Shown here piece by piece: positions 1 to 8,390 of a DNA stretch of 64,000 bases. The stretch covers positions 1 through 64,000 of the forward strand of contig CADDYV010000013.1 in NCBI GenBank assembly GCA_902810695.1, given 5' to 3'. The notes under the pieces were generated by a model. It made no database searches and was not told the DNA's origin. It saw only the letters and a program-made list of their open reading frames with translations. This DNA comes from Actinomycetota bacterium. Its GTDB lineage: Bacteria > Actinomycetota > Rubrobacteria > Rubrobacterales > Rubrobacteraceae. The position numbers and the translations under genes were made by a program. The stretch's first letter is position 1, and each line of letters begins with the position of its first letter.

Positions 1-123
1 GCACACCGGCCCCAACTTTCCACACCGCAAACAGTGGGCGCGGTATCCGCCCTCTACAGGGTGCACCATCACACGGGAGCCTTCGTGCCGGCACACCAAT
101 TTGCCCAGCATCACCCCGTTCAT
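1..123 (-). CDS. Small zinc-ribbon-like protein (partial, runs off left edge)
   Basis: Minus-strand reading from ATG at 123 stays open to base 1, giving at least 41 codons. Cysteines fall at residues 11, 31, 34 and 41 with His at 13 and 30; the HCLRC segment forms a CxxC knuckle, which suggests a small zinc ribbon. A GGGGGAG stretch abuts the ATG, so a GTG three codons later (base 114) has better ribosome-binding spacing and may be the true start. It follows the phasin-like gene by 17 bp in the same direction and is probably its operon partner. The function is unknown and the C-terminus is outside the window. Confidence 0.5.
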   Translation of the reverse strand, partial: MNGVMLGKLVCRHEGSRVMVHPVEGGYRAHCLRCGKLGPVC

Positions 124-140
124 CTCCCCCGAGCAGGCCC

Positions 141-692
141 TCAGACCAGGGAACGGTCCAGGCGCTCCAGCACGGAGCGGCGGTTCTTGTGCCGTCTCTC
201 GTAGGTCTTGAGACGCTCGATCTGGTGGGCCTCCAGGTTTTTCAGCCTGCGGCTTATCTCCTCGGCGCTCAGCCGGTCGTAGTCTTTTACCGGCAGCTCC
301 TGGCTCTCAGGGGCGCCCCCGGAGGCGTCTTTGAAGGGGAAGGCGAGAAAGCCTGCGCCCACCGACCCGCGCACCAGCGTCCGGAGAATCTGCTGCTGCT
401 TCTCGGAGTACTCCGCCAGAGCCTGCATAACGCCGCGGTTGATCTCCGCCTGCCGTTCGAACATTCTCACAGAGTCCCCGAAGAAGTCGCCCAAGAGCCT
501 TATATTCCCCTCCGTGAGGCGGGCGGTATCCTCCGTCAGCCTCTCAAGCTCTTTGAACCCGCCGTCGAGGATGCCGAAGACGAGCCTGGCGTTGTGCTCC
601 TGGACAGACGCGACACCCTCCAAGAGAGCCCGGTATGATTCTCCGACCAGGCTGCCCGTCGCCCCGCTCTCACCGCCGTTTGTATGGACCAT
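141..692 (-). CDS. Helical, phasin-like hypothetical protein
   Basis: This 183-residue protein has no signal peptide or membrane segment. Residues about 15-110 form long amphipathic helices rich in Glu, Leu, Gln and Arg, like phasins or other granule-coating and coiled-coil proteins, and the C-terminus (about 135-183) is a basic and acidic helix. No catalytic motif is visible. ATG at 692 has a strong AAGGAGGAGG site about 7 bp upstream, which fixes the start. It lies 34 bp downstream of another small helical gene and 17 bp upstream of the zinc-ribbon ORF, so all three look co-transcribed. A polyhydroxyalkanoate role is only a guess; no PHA synthase is seen here. Confidence 0.65.
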   Translation of the reverse strand: MVHTNGGESGATGSLVGESYRALLEGVASVQEHNARLVFGILDGGFKELERLTEDTARLTEGNIRLLGDFFGDSVRMFERQAEINRGVMQALAEYSEKQQQILRTLVRGSVGAGFLAFPFKDASGGAPESQELPVKDYDRLSAEEISRRLKNLEAHQIERLKTYERRHKNRRSVLERLDRSLV

Positions 693-726
693 CGCGTACC
701 CTCCTCCTTCTTTCGAATACGCTTTT

Positions 727-1020
727 CTACGAGAGAACCCTCCCTGCCGCTCCAGGAATCTCCTCTACGTGCCGGATACTCGGCTCTGTGGGAATCACAA
801 CCGGCGCACCCTCTGCCGAAGGTTCCAGTCTCCCACCCACACCTCCGAGACGTAAAAGCTCCTGCCTGGTGGCTTCCAGGATGCCGCCAACCAGGGTTTT
901 CAGCCCCGGATCGGAGAACTTGCCGGCCCGGGTACGGGAAATCCCGAGATCTATCAGCCCGATGACGTCTCGCAGTGCATCCTCCTGTATCTCCCACACC
1001 AGCCTGATCTCCTCGGTCAA
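727..1020 (-). CDS. Small helical hypothetical protein
   Basis: About 97 residues. The N-terminal two thirds are predicted helical (MTEEIRLVWEIQEDAL onward) and the C-terminal third is Pro/Gly-rich and probably disordered. Two tandem TTG codons (1023 and 1020) can start it; AAGGAGG lies 5 bp before the TTG at 1020, so I prefer that one. It is the first gene of the apparent operon with the phasin-like gene and the zinc-ribbon ORF. I do not recognise the family. Its size, helicity and neighbour suggest a partner of the phasin-like protein rather than an enzyme. Confidence 0.55.
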   Translation of the reverse strand: MTEEIRLVWEIQEDALRDVIGLIDLGISRTRAGKFSDPGLKTLVGGILEATRQELLRLGGVGGRLEPSAEGAPVVIPTEPSIRHVEEIPGAAGRVLS

Positions 1021-1071
1021 CAAATCCTCCTTCCCAACTCCCCCCTTCCTATGCTTGTCCTCACAGATAAG

Positions 1072-1117
1072 GGGCCGGTATCGTTTGGGAGGGGGGTAAT
1101 TGATACGATACCGGCCC
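1072..1117. repeat. Perfect 13-bp inverted repeat with 20-bp spacer
   Basis: GGGCCGGTATCGT at 1072-1084 is exactly mirrored by ACGATACCGGCCC at 1105-1117. It lies in the 363-bp gap between the phasin-like operon and the crp-like gene. No T-run follows on either strand, so a simple Rho-independent terminator is unlikely; a two-site operator or an RNA hairpin in the leader fits better. The rest of 1024-1386 shows only a probable promoter (1313-1340), a small hairpin (1265-1279) and no coding sequence. Confidence 0.6.
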
Positions 1118-1312
1118 GGTTTCCTCCAACCTTTCCCCGAACCCCTTTATATCGGGTTCACCTGGTTTTGAGGAACCTGCCTGGACAGTCTCAGGCAAGC
1201 GCAGCAGAATTTCGGTATCCTGTAATACAAAATACGCTTCTGATACCCAAAATGTTGTGCGCTAGGAGCTTTTGGCTCCGACATATTGGCGACAACCCGG
1301 ATCCAACACTGC

Positions 1313-1340
1313 TTGTAGATTGTGTTATCAGGGATAGAAT
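1313..1340 (+). promoter_or_regulatory. Predicted sigma-70 type promoter for the Crp/Fnr gene
   Basis: TTGTAG (1313-1318), a 16-bp spacer and TAGAAT (1335-1340) lie 46 bp upstream of the ATG at 1387. Four of six bases match each consensus hexamer or better. This is a pattern match only. Confidence 0.4.
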
Positions 1341-1386
1341 CTGGTCAGGGCGAGACGAAGGAAGTCTCAGAGAGAAGTAGGGTTTT

Positions 1387-2106
1387 ATGGCTGATCCACA
1401 GGAGGAAGGCGACCTAGAGGAGAAGGTACGTCTTTTCTCTCTGGTAGACATCCTTCAGCCGCTCTCGCAGGATGAGATAACGGATATCGCGCGCAGAGTC
1501 CCGGATGTTCGTCTTCAAAGGGACCAGACCTATTACACCCCGGAGTTTCACAGCAAGCTACTCTTTCTGGTCCTCAGGGGACGTGTAAGGCTCTACGACG
1601 TGGTAAACGGGAGCGAGTTCACCTTTCTGGTAGTATCGGCCGGGAATTTTTTTGGGGAGACGGCGTTCACGGAGGACGAGGTTCGGGGCACCTACGCCCA
1701 GGCTCTCGTGCCTTCGAGGATCGCCATCATGCACCGGAACGTCTTCGAAAGCGTCGTGATGCGCAACCCCAGGGTCGGCTTGAAGATGGTGGAGCAGTTG
1801 AGCGAACGTCTCGCCATCTACAGCAGCCGGCTGATGGACGTTGGCTTCAAAGAGGTTCAATCCCGACTGGCAGCCTTGATCCTCCAGCTCGTCAACAGCG
1901 AGGGGGTTGTAACCCCCGACGGTATAATGATCCCAACCCACTACACCCACCGCCAGCTAGGGAGCATGATCGGCGCCAACCGCGAGGCCGTGACCAACGC
2001 CTTCACCCGCCTCCGGGGAGCCGGCGCGGTGAAGCTGGTACACCGGCACATATATATCCAGGACGCCGAGACCCTCAAGCACATCGCGAGGGGAGAGCCG
2101 CCATGA
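1387..2106 (+). CDS. Crp/Fnr-family transcriptional regulator
   Basis: The 239 residues match the family length. Residues about 20-135 form the cyclic-nucleotide-binding beta-barrel, with the GNFFGETAF stretch at the effector pocket; the long dimer helix follows (about 135-165). A winged helix-turn-helix is at about 165-235, with HRQLGSMIGANREAVTNAF as the recognition region. The N-terminus lacks the Fnr cysteine cluster, so it is not an Fe-S oxygen sensor. The pocket lacks the full RS signature of cAMP-binding Crp, so the ligand is unclear. The gene stands alone, divergent from the phasin-like operon, with its own predicted promoter. Confidence 0.9.
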   Translation: MADPQEEGDLEEKVRLFSLVDILQPLSQDEITDIARRVPDVRLQRDQTYYTPEFHSKLLFLVLRGRVRLYDVVNGSEFTFLVVSAGNFFGETAFTEDEVRGTYAQALVPSRIAIMHRNVFESVVMRNPRVGLKMVEQLSERLAIYSSRLMDVGFKEVQSRLAALILQLVNSEGVVTPDGIMIPTHYTHRQLGSMIGANREAVTNAFTRLRGAGAVKLVHRHIYIQDAETLKHIARGEPP

Positions 2107-2169
2107 AACGCAAGGAACCACCGGCGGTGAGAGCCAGAGGGGGAACACTCCTCGCGGATAGACCTTCGG

Positions 2170-3369
2170 CTACGCCACCCAGCGCCAGGTAACGAACAGA
2201 GTAGTCAAAGCCACACCCAGAGCACCGCTCAGGATGAGCCAGAGCGCAAGCCCTCTGCCGCTGCGAGCCAGCGGGTAGCCGAGCGCGAGGAAGAACGGGA
2301 ACGCCCCCAGCACGAAGCGCGGCAGGCTCATCAGCGGAAACTCGGGGCTCGGCGTCAGGACCGGGAGCAGCACGATGACGAGCGCGTAGAGCGTAAATCC
2401 GGGCGGCAGCACGACGAGTCCCACGCCCATAACCAAAAGGAAAACCACCAGGAAAGCCAGGTTCAGCGTGTTCGAGGCGCTCAGGGCTGGCTGCGCCGAA
2501 GGATTCAGAAATAACGTCGCGGGGTGCAGGATGTAGCTCATCCCGGCTCTGGCAGTCCTCCAGGCCATATCCGCGGTCGTGAACGGGTTGGTCAGTCTGC
2601 GTCCCCAGTAGGCGCTCTGCTGGTGGGCGAAGATCAGGGGGCTGCCGAACCTGCCGCCGAGGAAGATCGCATACGCCGCGAGCCCCGCGAAAACCAGCCC
2701 GATCTCCGCCAGCCCGCGCCGCCCGAACTCCCTGCGGTTACGAACCCACTCGAAAAACAGCGGCACCACCAGCAGAATCCCCAGGTTTCTCGTTGCCGCC
2801 GCGAACGCCCCCAGAACCCCGGCCAGGAGAAGATCCCGCCTCACATACGCCGCCCAGACAGAACCCGTAGTGAGCGCCAGAAAGAGCGCCTCGGTATAGA
2901 CGGCGTTGAGGAAAAAGGCTGTCGGGAAGAAGGCGAGAGTCAGGGTGGAGGCCCTTGCCACCCGCGCGTCGTAGAGCTTCTGCGCTATCCCGTAGAGGAA
3001 GTAGAGCGCGAAGAAGGTGGAGAGAAGCGATATCAAAACTCCCCACAGCGCAGGCCCCTCGCCGAGATAGCTTCCGAGCCTCACGAGCATCGGGTAGAGC
3101 GGGAAGAAGGCGGTCGAGGCCGGCGCGTGGGCCCCGTATCCTCTGGTGGCGATCTCCGAGTACCACGCGCCGTCCCAGTGCGCCCAGTAGTTCAGAAAGC
3201 CGGGCGGCTGTAACGGCGAGCCGCCGGGACGCGCCTGCGGCAGCATCGAGTGGGCCAGAGCGCCCACCCCGAGGAAGAATACTCTGGAGAGGAGAAAGAC
3301 CCACAGGACGAACGAGAGATCGCCCGGTGAGGCTTTTGCTCTCTTTCTAGTAGCGGAGGTTCGGGCCAC
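2170..3369 (-). CDS. PIG-V-like membrane mannosyltransferase
   Basis: This 399-residue protein has about 10 hydrophobic helices. Near the N-terminus, after the first membrane segment, it carries HWDGAWY (residues 64-70), which matches the acidic loop of the PIG-V/GT-C glycosyltransferases. These use a lipid-linked sugar on the outer membrane face. Its ATG lies inside the end of the upstream ABC permease gene (23-bp overlap), so it is translationally coupled to the exporter. A role in glycosylating an exported lipid or wall polymer is inferred from that coupling. GT-C family membership is well supported; donor and acceptor are unknown. Confidence 0.8.
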   Translation of the reverse strand: MARTSATRKRAKASPGDLSFVLWVFLLSRVFFLGVGALAHSMLPQARPGGSPLQPPGFLNYWAHWDGAWYSEIATRGYGAHAPASTAFFPLYPMLVRLGSYLGEGPALWGVLISLLSTFFALYFLYGIAQKLYDARVARASTLTLAFFPTAFFLNAVYTEALFLALTTGSVWAAYVRRDLLLAGVLGAFAAATRNLGILLVVPLFFEWVRNRREFGRRGLAEIGLVFAGLAAYAIFLGGRFGSPLIFAHQQSAYWGRRLTNPFTTADMAWRTARAGMSYILHPATLFLNPSAQPALSASNTLNLAFLVVFLLVMGVGLVVLPPGFTLYALVIVLLPVLTPSPEFPLMSLPRFVLGAFPFFLALGYPLARSGRGLALWLILSGALGVALTTLFVTWRWVA

Positions 3370-4114
3370 GGTTGATCGCCCAGCAGGCTCCGGAGAACGC
3401 GAGGACGGCGAACAGGACGATTATTCCCAGCGTCGGGTAGGGGTTTATGTCGGATATCTCCAGCGTCGCGTAGCGGGCGGCGTCCACGGTGTGGAAGATG
3501 GGGTCGAAGAGCGTCGCCACCCGGATCGCCGGGGGCAGCATATCCACCGAGTAGAACACCCCGCCGAGGAAGGCGAGAGGCTGGATCACCACATTCGTCA
3601 TGAAGGTAACGTGATCTATCCGGGAAGCGACGACGCCCACGATCACCCCGAGGGCCGAGAAAGCGAACGCCACAACAGCCCAGATCAAAAGCAGCAACAG
3701 CGGATGCGCCACCCTCTCTCCGGCGAACGGCATCCCCAGGACGAAGATCCCCACCCCGACGATAACGCCCCGCAGCGCCCCGCCTAAAGTGTAGGCCAGG
3801 GCTATCTGGAGGTCGCTCATCGGGCTTATAAGCACCTCATCAATGTAACGCTCGCGTTTGGCGTCGAAGACCGAGCTGGAGGTGTTCATGTAGGAGCCGG
3901 TGATGAGGCTCATCGTCGCGATCCCCGGCAGTATGTACTGCAGATACGGGACGCCGTGTATCTCCTTCACGCGCCCGCCCAGAGCTATTCCGAAGACCAC
4001 CACGTACAACAGCGAGGTCAGAAGCGGAGGGATTATGGTCTGCGTCCACACCCGCGTGAAGCGCAGGACTTCGCGTTTCAGGAGAGTCTGGAAGTGTCTA
4101 TCCGTTATTATCAT
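3347..4114 (-). CDS. ABC-2 type transporter permease
   Basis: The 255 residues hold six predicted membrane helices and match the ABC-2 (DrrB/NodJ-like) permease size. A cytosolic N-terminus is followed by the conserved region VISPMSDLQIALAYTLGG, written here as LISPMSDLQIALAYTLGG. It overlaps the ATPase gene by 17 bp upstream and the mannosyltransferase by 23 bp downstream, so the three are one operon. It should form a homodimeric channel with the ATPase and export a drug, lipid or polysaccharide; the substrate cannot be read from sequence. Confidence 0.88.
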   Translation of the reverse strand: MIITDRHFQTLLKREVLRFTRVWTQTIIPPLLTSLLYVVVFGIALGGRVKEIHGVPYLQYILPGIATMSLITGSYMNTSSSVFDAKRERYIDEVLISPMSDLQIALAYTLGGALRGVIVGVGIFVLGMPFAGERVAHPLLLLLIWAVVAFAFSALGVIVGVVASRIDHVTFMTNVVIQPLAFLGGVFYSVDMLPPAIRVATLFDPIFHTVDAARYATLEISDINPYPTLGIIVLFAVLAFSGACWAINRGPNLRY

Positions 4115-4904
4115 GGTGGATCACCTTCATATACACCTCCTCTAGGCTCGCAGCCCCGTGGCTCCGTTTCAAGCCCTCGATGGTATCCTGCGCCGCTATC
4201 CTGCCGCCGGAGATGAGCGCCACCTCCTCGCAAAGCTCCTCGGCTTCTTCCAGGTAGTGCGTGGTGAGCAGGATGGTGAGTCCCTCGCGGTTCAGCTTCC
4301 GGATGTACTCCCAGAGCGAGTAGCGCAGCTCCACGTCCACCCCGGCGGTAGGCTCGTCCAGAAACAGCAGCCTGGGATAGTGCATCAGGGCGCGGGCGAA
4401 GAGAACCCGCCGCTTCATCCCGCCGGAGAGGGTGTTGGTCCTGGCCTTGCGTTTGGCGGTGAGCCCGAACCGCTCCAGCAGCTCGTCGGCGCGCTCGCGG
4501 GCTTTCTTCCTGGGTACGCCGTAGTACCCGGCGTGGTAGAGCATGGTCTCCTCGACCGTGAGGAATTTGTCCAGGTTCACTTCCTGGGGGGAGACCCCGA
4601 TCATACGCCGCGCCTCCCGGAACTCGGCGCGGGCGTCGCGACCGAAGACCTCTATCCTCCCCGAATCGGGCCGCGCCAGGCTCACGACGCTGTTTATGAG
4701 GGTGGTCTTACCCGCCCCGTTCGGCCCCAGAAGCCCGAAGAACTTACCGGCCTCTATCTCCAGCGAGATATCATCCAGGGCAACCAGGCCGCCGGGGTAG
4801 GTCTTCCTCAGATTCTCTATCTGGAGCGCCGGGACATTTTTCAATTCTTCTTCAGCACCTCTTCCAGTCCGATAATCTCGCAGCCCGGCAGAGTTTAACC
4901 GCAA
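4098..4904 (-). CDS. ABC transporter ATP-binding protein (ABC-2 exporter)
   Basis: Walker A GPNGAGKT is at residues 60-67, signature LSGGM at 159-163 and Walker B LLFLDEP at 179-185, with a switch His in LTTHYLEE. It powers the permease encoded directly downstream (17-bp overlap). The longest frame begins at TTG 4904, but the conserved domain starts only near residue 25 (PALQIENLRKTYP), and the preceding residues look non-conserved. A TTG about 20 codons in is an alternative start, and neither has a strong ribosome-binding site. The family is a DrrA/CcmA-like exporter ATPase. Confidence 0.9.
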   Translation of the reverse strand: MRLNSAGLRDYRTGRGAEEELKNVPALQIENLRKTYPGGLVALDDISLEIEAGKFFGLLGPNGAGKTTLINSVVSLARPDSGRIEVFGRDARAEFREARRMIGVSPQEVNLDKFLTVEETMLYHAGYYGVPRKKARERADELLERFGLTAKRKARTNTLSGGMKRRVLFARALMHYPRLLFLDEPTAGVDVELRYSLWEYIRKLNREGLTILLTTHYLEEAEELCEEVALISGGRIAAQDTIEGLKRSHGAASLEEVYMKVIHHDNNG

Positions 4905-4955
4905 CGGTCGAGAGAGACTAGCGGCGATCGCTGTTCATGCTAAGCTGGCGGCGTT

Positions 4956-6110
4956 TTGAACCCGCAGCCCAAAGAAAATCGCCAGGAACTCGTCGAACTG
5001 GTACGGCTTTTCACGAAGCTGGGGTTTATAGCCTTCGGGGGGCCGGCGGCGCACATCGCGATGATGCGCGACGAGGTGGTATCGAGGCGGCGCTGGATGG
5101 GTGAGCAGGAGTTCCTGGATCTCGTCGGAGCGACGAACATCATCCCCGGCCCCAACTCGACGGAGCTTGCGATCCACATCGGAAGGCTGCGCGCCGGGTG
5201 GCGGGGGCTTCTGGTGGCCGGGGCGTGCTTCATCCTCCCGGCGGCCCTGATCGTGCTCTTCCTGGCAATGATCTACGTCCGCTACGGCAGCACCCCGGCG
5301 GCGGAGAAGATACTCTACGGCATCTTCCCGGTCATCATCGCCGTGGTCTTCCAGGCTCTCTACGGCCTGCTGAAGACAGCGATAAAAGGCCCTCTGACCG
5401 CCGCCGTCGGAGCGGCGGCGCTGGCTCTCTACTTCCTCGGGGTCGGGGAGATACCGCTGCTGTTTGCCGGGGCTCTCGCCGTGCTCGTCTTGCAGAGAGG
5501 CTGGCGTTTTTCGACACCGGATCGAACGTCGGCGCTCTTCCCTTTCGGCCCGGCGATGGGACTTCTCACGGCTCCCGCCGGCTCCATCGGCCTCGGCAAG
5601 CTGTTTTTGTCGTTCCTGAAGATCGGGGCCGTGCTCTTCGGCAGCGGGTACGTGCTCCTGGCCTTCCTGCGCTCGGAGTTTATCGGGCCGGGACTGCTCA
5701 CCGAGAAGCAGCTCCTCGACGCCGTGGCCATCGGCCAGTTTACCCCCGGTCCCGTCTTCACCACGGCCACGTTTATCGGGTATCTGCTCGGCGGGGTGCC
5801 CGGAGCGGCGCTCGGCACGGTGGGCATATTCCTCCCGGCTTTCGTCTTCGTCGCCATCACCGGCCCCATCATCCCGCGTCTGAGAAACTCCCTGGTGACG
5901 GCCAGCCTGCTCGACGGACTGAACGTCGTCTCTTTAGCCCTGATGGGCGGCGTAACCTGGCAGCTTGGTCGGAGGGCCATAGTTGACCCGTTTACATTTT
6001 TGCTCGCGCTTGCTGCCTTTGTCCTGATCTTCAGATACAAAGTGAACGCCGCGTGGCTTGTGATCGGTGGCGCAATCCTGGGCCTTCTGTACCGGACGTT
6101 TCTCGGCTAG
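4956..6110 (+). CDS. chrA: ChrA-type chromate/anion transporter
   Basis: The 384-residue protein has two homologous halves, as in long-chain ChrA. The first half opens with FTKLGFIAFGGPAAHIAMM and carries GATNIIPGPNSTE; the second half repeats it as LKIGAVLFGSGYVLLAFL and AIGQFTPGPVFT. These FGGP and PGP motifs are diagnostic for the CHR family, which exports chromate or exchanges it for sulfate. The start is TTG at 4956 with only a weak upstream purine tract. It ends convergently with topB and shares the CTAG at 6107-6110. It stands alone without a ChrB regulator. Confidence 0.88.
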   Translation: MNPQPKENRQELVELVRLFTKLGFIAFGGPAAHIAMMRDEVVSRRRWMGEQEFLDLVGATNIIPGPNSTELAIHIGRLRAGWRGLLVAGACFILPAALIVLFLAMIYVRYGSTPAAEKILYGIFPVIIAVVFQALYGLLKTAIKGPLTAAVGAAALALYFLGVGEIPLLFAGALAVLVLQRGWRFSTPDRTSALFPFGPAMGLLTAPAGSIGLGKLFLSFLKIGAVLFGSGYVLLAFLRSEFIGPGLLTEKQLLDAVAIGQFTPGPVFTTATFIGYLLGGVPGAALGTVGIFLPAFVFVAITGPIIPRLRNSLVTASLLDGLNVVSLALMGGVTWQLGRRAIVDPFTFLLALAAFVLIFRYKVNAAWLVIGGAILGLLYRTFLG

Positions 6111-8212
6111 TCGAAATCCAGCCGTACCCGGTGCTCCTCATCCAGCTTGAGGGCGGCTGAGTAGGGTTTGCCGCTCTTGCTCTTGAAGCCCTTGAGTTTT
6201 CTGGTGCGTCCTTTCGCAAGTAACTGGCGGGCCTGGGCTTCGCTCAGGCGCTTGCCGGAGACGGTCTTCCAGATGACGAAGTCGCACCCGCTCTTTTTCC
6301 AGGCGGAGCACGAGTACGCCTTCATCGTCTCGACGACCGGCGCACCGCACTTGGGACACGAACCCAGCGGCCCGCCGTTTGAAGAGGCAGCGGGCGCGGA
6401 GATCTTTTGCGCCTCCATCCGCCGGACTTCTTCTACCAGCGCGGTCGTGAAATCCCCGATTTCGGCCATGAAATCGGGACGCCGCTCCGCACCGCGTTCC
6501 ATGCGGGCCAGTCGCTCCTCCCACTGCGCGGTCATCTCCGGCGAGGTGAGCGGGCTCTCGCCGAGAAGGGAGACGAGCGCCCGTCCTTTCTGCGTCGGGA
6601 CGAGCACTTTCTTCTGGCGCGCGAGGTAGCCGACCGTAAGCAGCCGCTCGATGATCGCAGCCCGCGTCGCCGGGGTTCCGAGCCCCGAGTCCTTCATGGC
6701 CTGGCGGAGCTCCTCGTCCTCGACGAATTTGCCCGCCGTCTCCATGGCCCCCAGAAGCGCTGACTCCGAGTACCTCGGCGGCGGCTTGGTCTCCCCCTCC
6801 TTCACGCCGACCTTCCTGACCGCCCATTCCTGCCCCTCCTCGACCGGCGGCAACACCGGGGGCTCTTTCTCTCTCTTGCCGCCGACTCCATCCGGGTAGA
6901 GCCTTCTCCACCCCGCCTCCAGCACGACCCGGCCTCTGGAGAGAAACGTCTCGCCTCTGACCTCTGTGATCACCGTCGTATTCTCGAAGCAGGCCGCCGG
7001 GAAGAAAACGGCTAGAAAGCGCCGGATCACAAGATCGTATATCCTCGCCTCATCCGGCGGCAGCTCCCCGGAGAGCTTTCTGCCGGTGGGGATGATGGCG
7101 TGGTGGTCCGTTACCTTCGAGTCGTCCACGATGCGCCTGTTTACCGGCAGCTTCGGAAGCGCGAGCAACTCTTTGGCGAACGGGGCGAGCGCGGGCAGAG
7201 TCTCCGCGGCTCCGACGCGCTTTTTCAACGTGGAGACGACGTCTTTCGAGAGGTAGCGGCTGGAGGTGCGGGGGTAGGTGATCAGCTTTCTCTGTTCGTA
7301 GAGCGCCTGGGCCGCTCGCAGCGTCCTCTCGGCGGTGAAGCCGAACTTCGCGTTGGCGTTGCGCTGCAACTCGGTGAGGTCGTATAGGAGCGGCGGTTTT
7401 TCGGTAGCGGTCTTTTTCTCGACCTTGCGTACTGCTCCGGTGCCGCCGCGCACCCTGTTCGCTATCTCCTCGGCGGCGGCTTTTTCTTTGAGCCGAGACT
7501 GCTTGCGTTTGAACCACACGCCGTCGTATGTGGCTTCATCGCGAGCGAAGCGGGCGTGGACGGTCCAGAACTTCTCGGGTTTGAAATTCTCTATCTCCTG
7601 CTCGCGCTCCACCAGGAGCTTGAGGGTCGGGGTCTGGACGCGGCCTATGGAGAGAACGTTTCCGGGTCTGCCGAAGCGGACCGAGTAGGCGCGCGTCGCG
7701 TTTATGCCCACGATCCAGTCCGCTTCGCTGCGGCTGCGCGCGGCGGCCTCAAGCGGCTTCATGCTCCGCCCGTCGCGCAAAGACGTGAAGCCCTCCCGGA
7801 TCGCCTCGGGAGTGAGAGAGGATATCCAGAGCCGCAAAACCGGCTTTCTGCACCCGGATAACTGGTAGAGGTAGGCGAAGATGAGCTCTCCTTCCCGCCC
7901 CGCGTCGCAGGCGTTGACCACCTCCGTTACACCGGCGTCGCGCATGAGCCTCTTTACGGTCATAAACTGCTCGCGGGTTTTGGGTGTGATCCGCACCTTA
8001 AACCTGTCCGGAATGATGGGCAGGTCTTCGAGCCGCCACTTCTTGTACTCTTCGCGGTAGGCGTCGGGTGGCGCAAGCTCGGCCAGGTGCCCCAGTGCCC
8101 ACGTTACGGTCCAGCCACTGCCCCCGAGGCAGCCCTGCTCGCGGCGATGTTTGCCTAAAGCGTTCGCAATATCCCGTCCAACCGACGGCTTTTCGGCGAC
8201 GATGAGCCTCAC
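6107..8212 (-). CDS. topB: DNA topoisomerase III (type IA)
   Basis: Starting at GTG 8212 the protein is 701 residues and begins directly with the conserved VRLIVAEKPSVGRDIANAL strand of the Toprim domain. The acidic Toprim motif is NACDAGREGE (about residue 100-109), and the catalytic tyrosine lies in LITYPRTSSRYL at about residue 313. Near the C-terminus a CPKC plus a second Cys pair form a zinc ribbon, followed by the GK..LKGFKSKSG unit typical of TopB. The enzyme relaxes and decatenates DNA by single-strand passage. An upstream ATG (8293) would add 27 unconserved residues. TATACT lies 6 bp before the GTG, so the transcript could be leaderless. Confidence 0.93.
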   Translation of the reverse strand: MRLIVAEKPSVGRDIANALGKHRREQGCLGGSGWTVTWALGHLAELAPPDAYREEYKKWRLEDLPIIPDRFKVRITPKTREQFMTVKRLMRDAGVTEVVNACDAGREGELIFAYLYQLSGCRKPVLRLWISSLTPEAIREGFTSLRDGRSMKPLEAAARSRSEADWIVGINATRAYSVRFGRPGNVLSIGRVQTPTLKLLVEREQEIENFKPEKFWTVHARFARDEATYDGVWFKRKQSRLKEKAAAEEIANRVRGGTGAVRKVEKKTATEKPPLLYDLTELQRNANAKFGFTAERTLRAAQALYEQRKLITYPRTSSRYLSKDVVSTLKKRVGAAETLPALAPFAKELLALPKLPVNRRIVDDSKVTDHHAIIPTGRKLSGELPPDEARIYDLVIRRFLAVFFPAACFENTTVITEVRGETFLSRGRVVLEAGWRRLYPDGVGGKREKEPPVLPPVEEGQEWAVRKVGVKEGETKPPPRYSESALLGAMETAGKFVEDEELRQAMKDSGLGTPATRAAIIERLLTVGYLARQKKVLVPTQKGRALVSLLGESPLTSPEMTAQWEERLARMERGAERRPDFMAEIGDFTTALVEEVRRMEAQKISAPAASSNGGPLGSCPKCGAPVVETMKAYSCSAWKKSGCDFVIWKTVSGKRLSEAQARQLLAKGRTRKLKGFKSKSGKPYSAALKLDEEHRVRLDFD

Positions 8213-8390
8213 AGAAAAAGTATACGGGATACCAGGCCCTCCGCCTTCGTTCAATTTTCTCCGTGCATAGCAGGTTCCACCCCCACGATGCAAACACCCA
8301 ATATGTAGTTGTTCAAGCTACAAACCCTTCCCTCTTTAGTGTGAGTTGTGTTACTATTCAGGGGTTCTGAAGGAGTTGTTCACGAGGGCG

